NCBI GenBank assembly: GCA_035541415.1
Contig: DATKNI010000029.1
Span: 1 to 28,035 of the forward strand
Direction of reading: 5' to 3'
Origin: JAKAGE01 sp035541415
GTDB taxonomy: Bacteria; Patescibacteriota; Minisyncoccia; UBA6257; 2-01-FULL-56-20
DNA: 28,035 bases
The notes under the pieces were generated by a model. It did not search any database, was not told where the DNA came from, and was given only the letters and a program-made list of their open reading frames with translations. This document shows, in pieces, positions 15,571-22,779 of the stretch (the first letter of the stretch is position 1; each line of letters starts with the position of its first letter). The translations under genes and the position numbers were made by a program.

Positions 15571-15843
15571 TTAAACGAGGTCGATTTTTTGGCCTTCTTT
15601 CAACGTGACGATCGCCTTACGATATCCTTCTTGGGCGCCATAGCGATTCAGGTAACGCTTGGCTTTGGCGGGGCGGTTCACAACGTTTACGGCAACAACG
15701 TCCACGTTATAGAGCGCATGAACGGCTTTTTTGATTTCCTGCTTGGTCGCTTTTTCCTTCACGATAAACACATATTTGCCGTCCTGGTTGAGGAGGGTGG
15801 ACTTTTCGGTGATCCACGGTTTTTTGATGAGAAAAGATTCCAT
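15571..15843 (-). CDS. rplW: 50S ribosomal protein L23
   Basis: 90 aa. It docks trigger factor and SRP at the tunnel exit. LIKKPWITEKSTLLN, NKYVFIV-like GKYVFIVKEKATKQEIKKAV, and VDVVAVNVVNRPAKAKR are recognisable. ATG at 15843 lies 1 nt after the rplD stop; an open frame to 15897 is inside rplD and ignored. Confidence 0.96.
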   Translation of the reverse strand: MESFLIKKPWITEKSTLLNQDGKYVFIVKEKATKQEIKKAVHALYNVDVVAVNVVNRPAKAKRYLNRYGAQEGYRKAIVTLKEGQKIDLV

Positions 15844-15844
15844 G

Positions 15845-16495
15845 TTATTTGGCGGTTCCAAAATGTTTCGCGATCGAGAGCGCGGCGTTCTTATCAATGA
15901 AAAGATTCTTATGATTCAAAACATCAACGACGTTCAGAGAATTCGCGTCGACGGCTTTTGCTTTTTGCAGATTGGACGAGGCGCGGAACAGATTCTTGTT
16001 CGCTTGATCGGCAACCAAGAGGACGTCGTAGCGCTTGGCTTTCTTGGGCATGCTCAACACCGCGTTCAATGCCGTGGCCAAAAGCTTGGTCTTCGGCGCG
16101 TCAACGGCCAACGTCTCGAAAATCTTCATTTCGCCGTCTTTCGCCTTGCGCGAAAGCACCGAAAACAACGCAACGCGCTTCATCTTTTTGTTCACCTTCT
16201 GCGAATAGTCTTTGTCGTTGCGAGGGCCATGGGCTTTGCCGCCGTGCACCCAGATCGGCGAACGGGTTGAACCGTGACGGGCGCGGCCGGTTCCCTTCTG
16301 CCGCCACGGCTTCTTGCCGCCGCCGGAAACTTCGCTGCGGTCCTTCACGTGCGCCCACGGGCGGCGTGCGTTCGCGAGCTGGGCATCCATCACCTGCTTC
16401 ACGAGTGTTGCGTTCCAGCGAGTGCCAAAAACCGTGTCCGGAAGTTCAACCGTACCAATCACTTGATTATTGAGATTATAGACGTCGGCTTTCAT
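15845..16495 (-). CDS. rplD: 50S ribosomal protein L4
   Basis: 216 aa. It lines the exit tunnel. In proteobacteria L4 also autoregulates the S10 operon; that is not known here. KPWRQKGTGRARHGSTRSPIW-type loop is clear (GGKKPWRQKGTGRARHGS), followed by GGKAHGPRNDKDYSQKVNKK. Gap of 4 nt from rplC. Confidence 0.97.
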   Translation of the reverse strand: MKADVYNLNNQVIGTVELPDTVFGTRWNATLVKQVMDAQLANARRPWAHVKDRSEVSGGGKKPWRQKGTGRARHGSTRSPIWVHGGKAHGPRNDKDYSQKVNKKMKRVALFSVLSRKAKDGEMKIFETLAVDAPKTKLLATALNAVLSMPKKAKRYDVLLVADQANKNLFRASSNLQKAKAVDANSLNVVDVLNHKNLFIDKNAALSIAKHFGTAK

Positions 16496-16499
16496 GGTT

Positions 16500-17081
16500 T
16501 TATTTCGCTGCTTTTACGGCGCCGCTCGTTGCGATTTCCAAGAGACCGCCCTTTGCGCCCGGCACTGCGCCGCGGAGGAAAATAAGATTCTTATCTTTAT
16601 CGATAGCCGCAACAACCAAGTTCTTGATCGTCACGCGCTCCACGCCCATGTGGCCTGCCATGCGGCGGCCCGGAACGACGCGCTGGAATGCCGTTGAGCC
16701 GATGGAACCCGGCGCGCGGTAGCGGTTCTTTTGGCCGTGGGTCTTGGGGCCACCGCCGAAACCGTGGCGCTTGACGACGCCCTGGAAACCGCGGCCCTTT
16801 GTGAGTCCCGAAACGCGGACCAAGTCGCCTTCCTTGAAGACTTCAACGGTTACATCGCTGCCCAACGCAAACGCGGCCATTTCGATTTGCTGAGCCGGAC
16901 GGTTGCGGAACTCCCGCTTGGTCTTACCCAACGCAACTTGGACGGCCTCGTAGCCGTCTTTGTCGTTGGAACGAACGGTGGAGACTTTGTTCGGCTCGGC
17001 TTTAATAACCGTGACCGGGACAACGCGTCCGTCTTTCCAAATCTGCGTCATATTCATTTTTTTGCCCAATATAAAGGCCAT
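16500..17081 (-). CDS. rplC: 50S ribosomal protein L3
   Basis: 193 aa, slightly short. It is an early assembly protein reaching toward the peptidyl-transferase centre. MAFILGKKMNMTQIWKDG, FQGVVKRHGFGGGPKTHG, and GSIGSTAFQRVVPGRRMAGH are the family marks. Here it is the first gene of the operon, 1.16 kb from rpsJ, with its own promoter (17300-17327) and a leader of about 210 nt that can fold. No Shine-Dalgarno. Confidence 0.97.
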   Translation of the reverse strand: MAFILGKKMNMTQIWKDGRVVPVTVIKAEPNKVSTVRSNDKDGYEAVQVALGKTKREFRNRPAQQIEMAAFALGSDVTVEVFKEGDLVRVSGLTKGRGFQGVVKRHGFGGGPKTHGQKNRYRAPGSIGSTAFQRVVPGRRMAGHMGVERVTIKNLVVAAIDKDKNLIFLRGAVPGAKGGLLEIATSGAVKAAK

Positions 17082-17293
17082 GGTTGTCTTGATCGTTCCC
17101 CGAGGTTACGCTCGCCATAGGGAGCGAGCTGCCAGGGAAATCCAGTAATTTTTAATTGAAAACCGGGGACTTGCCCCGGACTTCGTATGCCCACAACCCA
17201 ATAAAGACGGCCCGTTTAGGAGCCTCTTGTACTAGAAAACGATTGCCGCTTTCGTAGTGATTTTGTTGGCATATAACGTCCGAGGAAACCTTG
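17082..17293 (-). promoter_or_regulatory. Folded 5' leader of the rplC operon
   Basis: A leader of about 210 nt on the minus strand. Two structures stand out. At 17163-17179, CCGGGG/CCCCGG with a 5-nt loop is followed by TTTT, an attenuator-like stem. At 17096-17139, a compound hairpin has GCTCGC/GCGAGC at the tip, a CC/GG step, and TTCCC/GGGAA at the base, ending about 14 nt before the rplC ATG. Ribosomal operons are often controlled through such leaders; which protein would bind is unknown. Confidence 0.5.
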
Positions 17294-17299
17294 GGATAG

Positions 17300-17327
17300 A
17301 GTATAGCAGGTCTAAATCCAGTGTCAA
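17300..17327 (-). promoter_or_regulatory. Strong sigma70-type promoter of the rplC-secY operon
   Basis: TTGACA (17322-17327), 16-nt spacer, TATACT (17300-17305) on the minus strand; predicted start near 17293. It lies only 4 nt beyond the terminator of the inserted two-gene unit. Confidence 0.85.
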
Positions 17328-17331
17328 TACT

Positions 17332-17360
17332 AAAACAAAACCGCTCCCCTTGAGGAGCGG
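17332..17360 (-). terminator. Terminator of the inserted two-gene unit
   Basis: CCGCTCC/GGAGCGG with a 6-nt loop, followed on the minus strand by TTTTGTTTTA. It lies 18 nt after the stop at 17379. Confidence 0.88.
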
Positions 17361-17378
17361 CGCTAATGGTTCGGTGGG

Positions 17379-17687
17379 TCATTCAATGCGGGTAAACGGG
17401 AACTCCATTTCGGTTGCAAAATCCACAACCTCTTTTTCTTTCGGAAATTTCTCAGGGTGGATTGACCGGAATTTGATGAACCCGTAGATAAGTTTTGCCG
17501 TCGCACGTTCGCGCGGTCGTTCATACATTCCATCCAGAATGGCGCATACCTCTGAGACAGAAAAGCTGCTCATGAGGTTCAAGGTGTCTTCCGGAGCCAA
17601 CTCCTGGAGCTGGAGCAGAACGACTTCATTCCTTTCTTTCAGCCGGTCGTGCTCGCGATATGCCTCGTTTTTATCTATCAGTTTCAT
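17379..17687 (-). CDS. Unknown small helical protein, second gene of the inserted unit
   Basis: 102 aa, largely helical and charged, no membrane segment or signal peptide. Notable stretches: KNEAYREHDRLKERNEVVLL, LMSSFSVSEVCAILDGMYER and EVVDFATEMEFPFTRIE. I recognise no family. The start is set by GGGAGG 5 nt before ATG at 17687; the upstream gene's TGA overlaps this ATG by 1 nt, so the two are coupled. The Shine-Dalgarno is unlike the ribosomal genes on either side. Confidence 0.75.
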   Translation of the reverse strand: MKLIDKNEAYREHDRLKERNEVVLLQLQELAPEDTLNLMSSFSVSEVCAILDGMYERPRERATAKLIYGFIKFRSIHPEKFPKEKEVVDFATEMEFPFTRIE

Positions 17688-17932
17688 CAAAACCTCCCTG
17701 TTTTTCGCAGTGCCTCAGGCCAATCTTTGATCCTGTTGACCTGTATATTGAAAAGTTCCACGGAGATAAAACCCTCCCCCTTGGCGACGAGCTCATCCAC
17801 ACGAGCTCGATCAAACATTTCCGTGTTACCCCGCACATCGGGGTCGCCGCACTCTAACGAAAACCAGTATGATCCACCGATTTCTTTGAGGAACGCCCCG
17901 TAATCTTTTTTCCATGCAATTACAGCATACAT
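17687..17932 (-). CDS. Unknown small protein, first gene of the inserted unit
   Basis: 81 aa, soluble, with MYAVIAWKKDYGAFLKEIGG at the start and GEGFISVELFNIQVNRIKDW near the end. No family recognised. A strong GAGGAGG lies 4 nt before ATG, and a sigma70-type promoter is at 17968-17997. Together with its coupled partner it forms a complete promoter-gene-gene-terminator block placed between rpsJ and rplC, which are neighbours in most bacteria. Confidence 0.75.
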   Translation of the reverse strand: MYAVIAWKKDYGAFLKEIGGSYWFSLECGDPDVRGNTEMFDRARVDELVAKGEGFISVELFNIQVNRIKDWPEALRKTGRF

Positions 17933-17967
17933 ACGTCCTCCTCGGAAAGCGTCCTCATGCTTCCTTT

Positions 17968-17997
17968 CTTATACATCACCGGGAGGAAAATTGCCAA
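17968..17997 (-). promoter_or_regulatory. Promoter of the inserted two-gene unit
   Basis: TTGGCA (17992-17997), 18-nt spacer, TATAAG (17968-17973) on the minus strand. Predicted leader about 29 nt. Confidence 0.6.
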
Positions 17998-18042
17998 TGC
18001 GGACCGCCGGGGACTAGGATAAGAAATTGTACATTAAATAAA

Positions 18043-18071
18043 TTTAAAACCGCCTATTTGGCGGTTTTAAA
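18043..18071. terminator. Intrinsic terminator, perfect 12-bp stem
   Basis: TTTAAAACCGCC pairs with GGCGGTTTTAAA, loop TATTT. Works on either strand. Second of two terminators after rpsJ. Confidence 0.85.
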
Positions 18072-18127
18072 GGAAATTCGAAGTTCTCCTCGGTAAAAAG
18101 GATCACACCGATCCGAATTGCTACTCA
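18043..18127 (-). ncRNA. Candidate small RNA or short transcript, about 85 nt
   Basis: A promoter (TTGACG, 16 nt, TATTAT at 18134-18161) predicts a transcript from about 18127 that would stop at the perfect 12-bp terminator at 18043-18071. Inside, GGATC/GATCC forms a small stem followed by T5. A 24-codon GTG-initiated frame also fits the span but has no ribosome site in front. It could instead be an upstream piece of the leader of the two-gene unit. Confidence 0.35.
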
Positions 18128-18133
18128 CCAATA

Positions 18134-18161
18134 ATAATATGCTTTTGCAACTCCTCGTCAA
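18134..18161 (-). promoter_or_regulatory. Promoter between the two terminators downstream of rpsJ
   Basis: TTGACG (18156-18161), 16-nt spacer, TATTAT (18134-18139) on the minus strand. It would drive the short transcript that ends at 18043. Confidence 0.5.
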
Positions 18162-18189
18162 AACTAATTTAATATTTTTTTAATAAATC

Positions 18190-18214
18190 AAAACCGCCCA
18201 CAAAGGGCGGTTTT
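18190..18214. terminator. Terminator of the tuf-rpsJ unit
   Basis: AAAACCGCCC pairs with GGGCGGTTTT across a 5-nt loop, 22 nt after the rpsJ stop. T4 on both strands. Confidence 0.88.
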
Positions 18215-18236
18215 GCAGACGATCAACGCTTGCGCG

Positions 18237-18560
18237 TTATACCATCTTGATCTCGATATCGACGCCGGCCGGAAGGTTCAGGTTCGAAAGTGATTCGATG
18301 ATCTTCTGGCTCGGGTTCAGTATCTCGACGAGGCGCTTGTGCACCCGAAGCTCGAACTGCTCGCGCGAATCCTTGTGGACGAACGTTGAGCGGTTCACGG
18401 TGTAGCGCTTGATCTCGGTTGGAAGCGGGATCGGGCCCACGACCGCCGCATCGTTGCGCTCGGCCGCTTCGATGATCTGGCGCGCCGAATTATCGATCAA
18501 CTTGTGATCGTACGACTTGATGCGTAAGCGGATTTTTTGGGGTGCTTCTGTCTTTGCCAT
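18237..18560 (-). CDS. rpsJ: 30S ribosomal protein S10
   Basis: 107 aa. A 30S head protein; as NusE it also joins antitermination complexes. KIRLRIKSYDHKLIDNSARQ, GPIPLPTEIKRYTVNRS, and SREQFELRVHKRLVEI are canonical. It follows tuf by 5 nt and is cut off from the rest of its operon by a terminator and an inserted gene block. Start context AACGACC-ATG, no Shine-Dalgarno. Confidence 0.98.
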   Translation of the reverse strand: MAKTEAPQKIRLRIKSYDHKLIDNSARQIIEAAERNDAAVVGPIPLPTEIKRYTVNRSTFVHKDSREQFELRVHKRLVEILNPSQKIIESLSNLNLPAGVDIEIKMV

Positions 18561-18565
18561 GGTCG

Positions 18566-19765
<1,200 letters not shown>

Positions 19766-19919
19766 TGTTTTAAAAAATTTTAATATTTTTTGGTTTGGCT
19801 CCCTAGAACCCAGTTCCCAGAAACCATATACCAGTTTTTGTCCCCCCTTCTCGAACAAAAACAGCTTTAAAAGCTGTAAAAAACCTAAACCAATCGACCG
19901 GTTTAGAGAAGAGGTTTAC
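19766..19919 (-). promoter_or_regulatory. tuf leader with two attenuator-like hairpins
   Basis: About 154 nt of leader. First stem: CTAAACC/GGTTTAG (19885-19891 with 19900-19906), followed on the minus strand by GTTTTTT. Second stem: ACAGCTT/AAGCTGT (19861-19867 with 19871-19877), followed by TTTTTG. Both look like intrinsic terminators placed before the gene, suggesting transcription attenuation. A TTCTGGGA/TTCTAGGGA direct repeat lies further downstream. Confidence 0.5.
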
Positions 19920-19925
19920 CAAGCA

Positions 19926-19955
19926 ATTGTAAGCCAAACCGCCAATATCTGTCAA
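19926..19955 (-). promoter_or_regulatory. Promoter of tuf-rpsJ
   Basis: TTGACA (19950-19955), 18-nt spacer, TACAAT (19926-19931) on the minus strand. Predicted start near 19919. Confidence 0.75.
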
Positions 19956-19980
19956 ATACATTCACTATCCGTCAAATACA
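19943..19980 (-). repeat. Two direct repeats, period 20 bp, over the tuf -35
   Basis: On the minus strand, TGTATTTGACGGATAGTG and TGTATTTGACAGATATTG follow each other at a 20-bp spacing with two differences. The second contains the TTGACA box, the first an almost identical TTGACG. They could be a regulator or upstream-element site, or a duplicated -35. Confidence 0.6.
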
Positions 19981-19981
19981 T

Positions 19982-20001
19982 TTCGGGGGCAAGCCCCCGA
20001 A
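19982..20001. repeat. GC-rich inverted repeat after the zinc-finger gene
   Basis: TTCGGGGGC pairs with GCCCCCGAA around a 2-nt centre. It lies 7 nt after the stop of the UBP zinc-finger gene. There is no T-tract, so it is not a standard terminator; a dispersed palindrome is another option. Confidence 0.5.
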
Positions 20002-20007
20002 CCCCCT

Positions 20008-20268
20008 CTATAGATATACCTTATCCACGTAGCACCACGTGAACACTTCGCCCGGTGAAACCGATTTCATGATCGGATGGCCCGTTGCCTCAAAATGCCT
20101 TGTCGCGTGCTTGTTCTTTGAGCTGTCGCAACAGCCAACATGGCCGCACGTGAGGCACATGCGCAAATTGACCCATGTGTCGCCCGTCTTTATACAATCC
20201 TCGCAAACCGTGACGTCCTTTGGATGGACGTCTTTTATTTGGTCCTTGTGGGTGCAACGGTTATCCAT
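20008..20268 (-). CDS. UBP-type zinc finger protein
   Basis: 86 aa, essentially one ZnF-UBP domain. Metal ligands are in family order: C5 and H7, C22-x2-C25, C38-x2-C41, C46, H54, H58 and H64. The recognisable core is MCLTCGHVGCCDSS, then HATRHFEATGHPIMKS and FTWCYVD. In eukaryotes this fold binds the ubiquitin C-terminus; free-standing bacterial versions exist and their ligand is unknown. A perfect TATAAT lies 6 nt before ATG, predicting a leaderless message. Confidence 0.9.
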   Translation of the reverse strand: MDNRCTHKDQIKDVHPKDVTVCEDCIKTGDTWVNLRMCLTCGHVGCCDSSKNKHATRHFEATGHPIMKSVSPGEVFTWCYVDKVYL

Positions 20269-20274
20269 GTACTC

Positions 20275-20280
20275 ATTATA
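20275..20280 (-). promoter_or_regulatory. -10 box, leaderless start of the UBP finger gene
   Basis: TATAAT, then GAGTAC, then ATG at 20268. With normal spacing the transcript would start at the A of ATG. No clear -35. Confidence 0.55.
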
Positions 20281-20339
20281 CTACGTTCAAGGTCGCGCAT
20301 TACGACCCACCACCCAATCCGTCTCCGTCACCCGTTCCA

Positions 20340-20807
20340 TCATTTATTCATCACCCAAATGCGGTAGTTGAGATACGAAGCGAACGTCACCCACGCGGCG
20401 TACGGAAAAAGCAAAAGCGACGCAACAGGCGAGCGCGGAGCGATCACGTCAATCAAGATCACGATCGTAAGATCGAGCGCCAAGCAATCCCAAATCGCCG
20501 CATACATCTTTCGACGGCCAAAGAAAAGATAGCTCCACAAAATATTCAAAAAAATATTCACAACGAAGACCGCGATGATGACATTGAAAAACGTGTCATG
20601 CGGCGTGGCGTTCCAAATGACGAGCGCCGCGATGGCGCCGAGTGCGTAGAGCACGGTCCAGACCGCACCGATCACGCTGCCCGGCGGGGTCCAGGTTGGT
20701 TTGCGAATATCGCGATACCACGTATTCACGCCGCGGCGGGTGAACCCGCTCCCGGCATATGCGGTCGCAACGGCGATGAGCGGGATGAGAACATAGTTCA
20801 GCTCCAT
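20340..20807 (-). CDS. tspO: TspO/MBR family membrane protein
   Basis: 155 aa with five hydrophobic helices, as in TspO. Signature pieces: YRDIRKPTWTPPGSVIGAVW, TVLYALGAIAALVIWN, NIFLNILWSYLFFGRRK and PYAAWVTFASYLNYRIWVMN. The family binds porphyrins and cholesterol-like ligands and is tied to stress and tetrapyrrole handling; its role here is unknown. It is divergent from the gene at 20841, only 33 bp apart, so their promoters overlap. Confidence 0.92.
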   Translation of the reverse strand: MELNYVLIPLIAVATAYAGSGFTRRGVNTWYRDIRKPTWTPPGSVIGAVWTVLYALGAIAALVIWNATPHDTFFNVIIAVFVVNIFLNILWSYLFFGRRKMYAAIWDCLALDLTIVILIDVIAPRSPVASLLLFPYAAWVTFASYLNYRIWVMNK

Positions 20808-20834
20808 GACATAATCGTATCATGAACGTATATT
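20806..20834 (+). promoter_or_regulatory. Promoter of the DUF2784-like gene, leaderless
   Basis: ATGACA (20806-20811), 17-nt spacer, TATATT (20829-20834), then AGGGAT and ATG at 20841. The predicted first transcribed base is the start codon. Confidence 0.6.
20814..20819 (-). promoter_or_regulatory. Possible -10 box of tspO
   Basis: TACGAT preceded by TGA (extended -10 style), then 6 nt to the tspO ATG. Weaker than the others; no -35. It lies inside the spacer of the opposing promoter, so the two units may compete. Confidence 0.35.
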
Positions 20835-20840
20835 AGGGAT

Positions 20841-21215
20841 ATGAGCCGGACGGCTTACGCAAAGCTCGCCAAAGCTACGACCGCCTTCCACTTCTTTTGG
20901 ACCGCTCTGCTTTTCGCGGGCGGCGTGCTCGTTTTCTTTTATCCCCGGTATGCCTGGTATCAGATCGCCATCATGACGTTCACCATCCTCATCTGGTTCC
21001 CGTTCGGCCTCAAATGCCCGCTCACCATCTGGACGCGCTATTTTGAAAAGCGCGCCGGCATCGACCACGGCGATACGCGCACGTTCATGGTCAAACAATT
21101 AAGCGCGCTTTTGGGGCGCGACCTGCATCGTTTCCGCGTTTCGGTTGCGGTTGCCCTCTTTTATATCGAGGCGTACCTCCTCGCCATCGGCACGCTCGTC
21201 GGATGGCGCCGCTAG
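20841..21215 (+). CDS. Membrane protein, DUF2784-like
   Basis: 124 aa with three hydrophobic segments (about 13-34, 40-57 and 95-120). The middle part FPFGLKCPLTIWTRYFEKRAG resembles the cytoplasmic CPLT-x-W motif of DUF2784 proteins. The assignment is from memory of that motif and is moderate. It is divergent from tspO and convergent with xseB. Function unknown. Confidence 0.7.
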   Translation: MSRTAYAKLAKATTAFHFFWTALLFAGGVLVFFYPRYAWYQIAIMTFTILIWFPFGLKCPLTIWTRYFEKRAGIDHGDTRTFMVKQLSALLGRDLHRFRVSVAVALFYIEAYLLAIGTLVGWRR

Positions 21216-21250
21216 CGCCGCGGCGCGCACGGCGTGCACGGGTGCCGCCC

Positions 21251-21481
21251 CTAATCCTTTTCGATTTCCGCTTTGATCTCTTTGAATTCGTTTTCGATTT
21301 CGCCGAGGCGCTTTTTGCTCGTTTTGATGAGCTCGGCAGCTTTCTTAACTTTTTCGAGCGCGAGCTCAACGTCCAAATCTTCCTGCGAATCGAACCATTC
21401 CAAAATTTCCGCGATCTCCTTCAGATGATTCTTAAAACTTTCTTTTTCTGCCCCTTCTTTTGATTCCTTTTTAGCCGGCAT
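21251..21481 (-). CDS. xseB: Exodeoxyribonuclease VII small subunit
   Basis: 76 aa from MPAKKESKEG; a 10-residue longer start at 21511 is possible, but the shorter one has the AAAACC-ATG context common here. Helical hairpin protein that packs on XseA; the family pattern shows in HLKEIAEILEWFDSQE, LDVELALEKVKKAAELIK and RLGEIENEFKEIKAEIE. It lies 41 nt after xseA and is its operon partner. Confidence 0.92.
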   Translation of the reverse strand: MPAKKESKEGAEKESFKNHLKEIAEILEWFDSQEDLDVELALEKVKKAAELIKTSKKRLGEIENEFKEIKAEIEKD

Positions 21482-21522
21482 GGTTTTATCAAAATTTAAT
21501 GATTCCTGCATGCGTTATTATA

Positions 21523-22656
21523 TCATTCTTTCCCGTTCACCCGTGACCACAGTTTCCCTTTTGCCAATTCGGTCTCGATAACATCGCCATTATTCACCAC
21601 GTCGGCGCTCTTGATGATCTTCCCGTTCGAGCCGCGCACAATCGAATAACCGAGCGCGAGCTGGCGGCGCGGATCGTGGATGCGCATGAACCGTTCGGCG
21701 TAATCAAACTGGTCTTTGGCGTGCGCGATGGCGCGCTTGATGTATTCGAGCATGCGGCCGCGCGCAAGATCGAGATCGCCGCGCAGACGCTTCACCTCCT
21801 GGTCGATGCGATTCAAAAGATGCGGAACCTGCTGGAGTTTGGCGTATGCCTCCTCCCATGACCGGCCGAGCAGGTGCGCCGCAGCCGTTGGCGTGGAGGT
21901 CATGAAGTCTGCCGCGAGCGCCATGAGCGGAACGTCTTTGTCGTGGCCGATGCCCGCGATCACGGGAACCGGAAAATCCGACACGGCGCGCACGAGCGCT
22001 TCGTTGTTGAATGCCTGCAATGATTCGAGCGAGCCGCCGCCGCGGATGATCACGAGCACTTCAATCATTCCCTTTTCCGCTTCGCGGCGCATACATTCAA
22101 TCGCTTTCATGATCGGCATCACCGCTTGCTGGCCTTCAACGCGTGAATCAATGACGTTCACTTTGAATCCAAATTTGCCGAGATTATTTTCAAAATCATG
22201 GATCACGGCACCCTTCATGGACGTGATGACGCCGATCTTCTGCACGTATTCCGGCAGCTCGCGCTTGCGCTCGGGCGCGAACAAGCCTTCGGCCTCCAAT
22301 TTTTTACGCAGCGCGTCATATGCTTTCTTCAGCGCGCCTTCGCCAACCAGCTCAACCGTCTCCGCAATAAACGAGAGGCGGCCGCTCGGCGCATACACAT
22401 TCGGATGGCCGGCGAGCAGCACCTCCATGCCAACCTCGAGCGTGACGCCGCACAACTCGTAGTTGCGCGCCCAGATGATGCAATCCATCACCGCGTTATC
22501 ATCCTTATCTTTGATCGTGAAATATACATGCCCCGATGCTGCACGCTTCAACTCGCAAATTTCGCCGGATAACCGCACGTCCTGCGTCTTGAAAATCTCG
22601 TTCAAAAAACCGATGAACTCGCTTACCGTGAAGATTTTGTCTTCTTCGAACAACAT
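21523..22656 (-). CDS. xseA: Exodeoxyribonuclease VII large subunit
   Basis: 377 aa, somewhat short (usually 400-450, the missing part being in the C-terminal coil). It degrades ssDNA from both ends. The N-terminal OB fold has VRLSGEICELKRAASGHVYF; the catalytic domain has IGVITSMKGAVIHDF, IIRGGGSLESLQAFNNEAL, PVIAGIGHDKDVPLMALAAD and TSTPTAAAHLL; the C-terminal coiled coil ends with a GYSIVRG motif. TAAAAT lies 6 nt before ATG, predicting a leaderless mRNA. Confidence 0.96.
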   Translation of the reverse strand: MLFEEDKIFTVSEFIGFLNEIFKTQDVRLSGEICELKRAASGHVYFTIKDKDDNAVMDCIIWARNYELCGVTLEVGMEVLLAGHPNVYAPSGRLSFIAETVELVGEGALKKAYDALRKKLEAEGLFAPERKRELPEYVQKIGVITSMKGAVIHDFENNLGKFGFKVNVIDSRVEGQQAVMPIMKAIECMRREAEKGMIEVLVIIRGGGSLESLQAFNNEALVRAVSDFPVPVIAGIGHDKDVPLMALAADFMTSTPTAAAHLLGRSWEEAYAKLQQVPHLLNRIDQEVKRLRGDLDLARGRMLEYIKRAIAHAKDQFDYAERFMRIHDPRRQLALGYSIVRGSNGKIIKSADVVNNGDVIETELAKGKLWSRVNGKE

Positions 22657-22662
22657 GCACCC

Positions 22663-22668
22663 ATTTTA
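22663..22668 (-). promoter_or_regulatory. Extended -10 of xseA, leaderless
   Basis: ATGGTAAAAT, then GGGTGC, then ATG. The TGG before the hexamer fits an extended -10. The same ATGGTAAAAT block precedes the MazG-like gene at 26968. Confidence 0.6.
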
Positions 22669-22679
22669 CCATGCAAAAT

Positions 22680-22706
22680 AAAAAGACCCACAAATGGGGT
22701 CTTTTT
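22680..22706. terminator. Terminator-shaped hairpin between divergent genes
   Basis: AAAAAGACCC pairs with GGGTCTTTTT around a 7-nt loop, with T-tracts on both strands. It sits between the starts of xseA and padR, upstream of both promoters, so it ends neither gene; it may insulate the two units. Confidence 0.7.
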
Positions 22707-22742
22707 ATTTATCCAGAACAGCGCCAGGAATATAGTTATCCA

Positions 22743-22772
22743 CAAGCTACCTTGACAGAACAAGGTAGCTTG
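22743..22772. promoter_or_regulatory. Perfect 12-bp palindrome, probable PadR operator
   Basis: CAAGCTACCTTG and CAAGGTAGCTTG flank ACAGAA. The palindrome covers the -35 box and most of the spacer of the padR promoter, so a bound dimer would block RNA polymerase. PadR regulators commonly repress their own operon through such sites; that this protein binds here is inferred. Confidence 0.7.
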
Positions 22773-22779
22773 CTAAAAT
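22752..22779 (+). promoter_or_regulatory. Promoter of the padR-pspC-gre operon, leaderless
   Basis: TTGACA (22752-22757), 16-nt spacer, TAAAAT (22774-22779, with a TGC extension), then GACAAC and ATG at 22786. Start of transcription is predicted at the start codon. Confidence 0.8.

Noticed and set aside
17152..17382. 76-codon minus-strand frame upstream of rplC
   Set aside because: It spans a strong promoter and a terminator and has no ribosome site.
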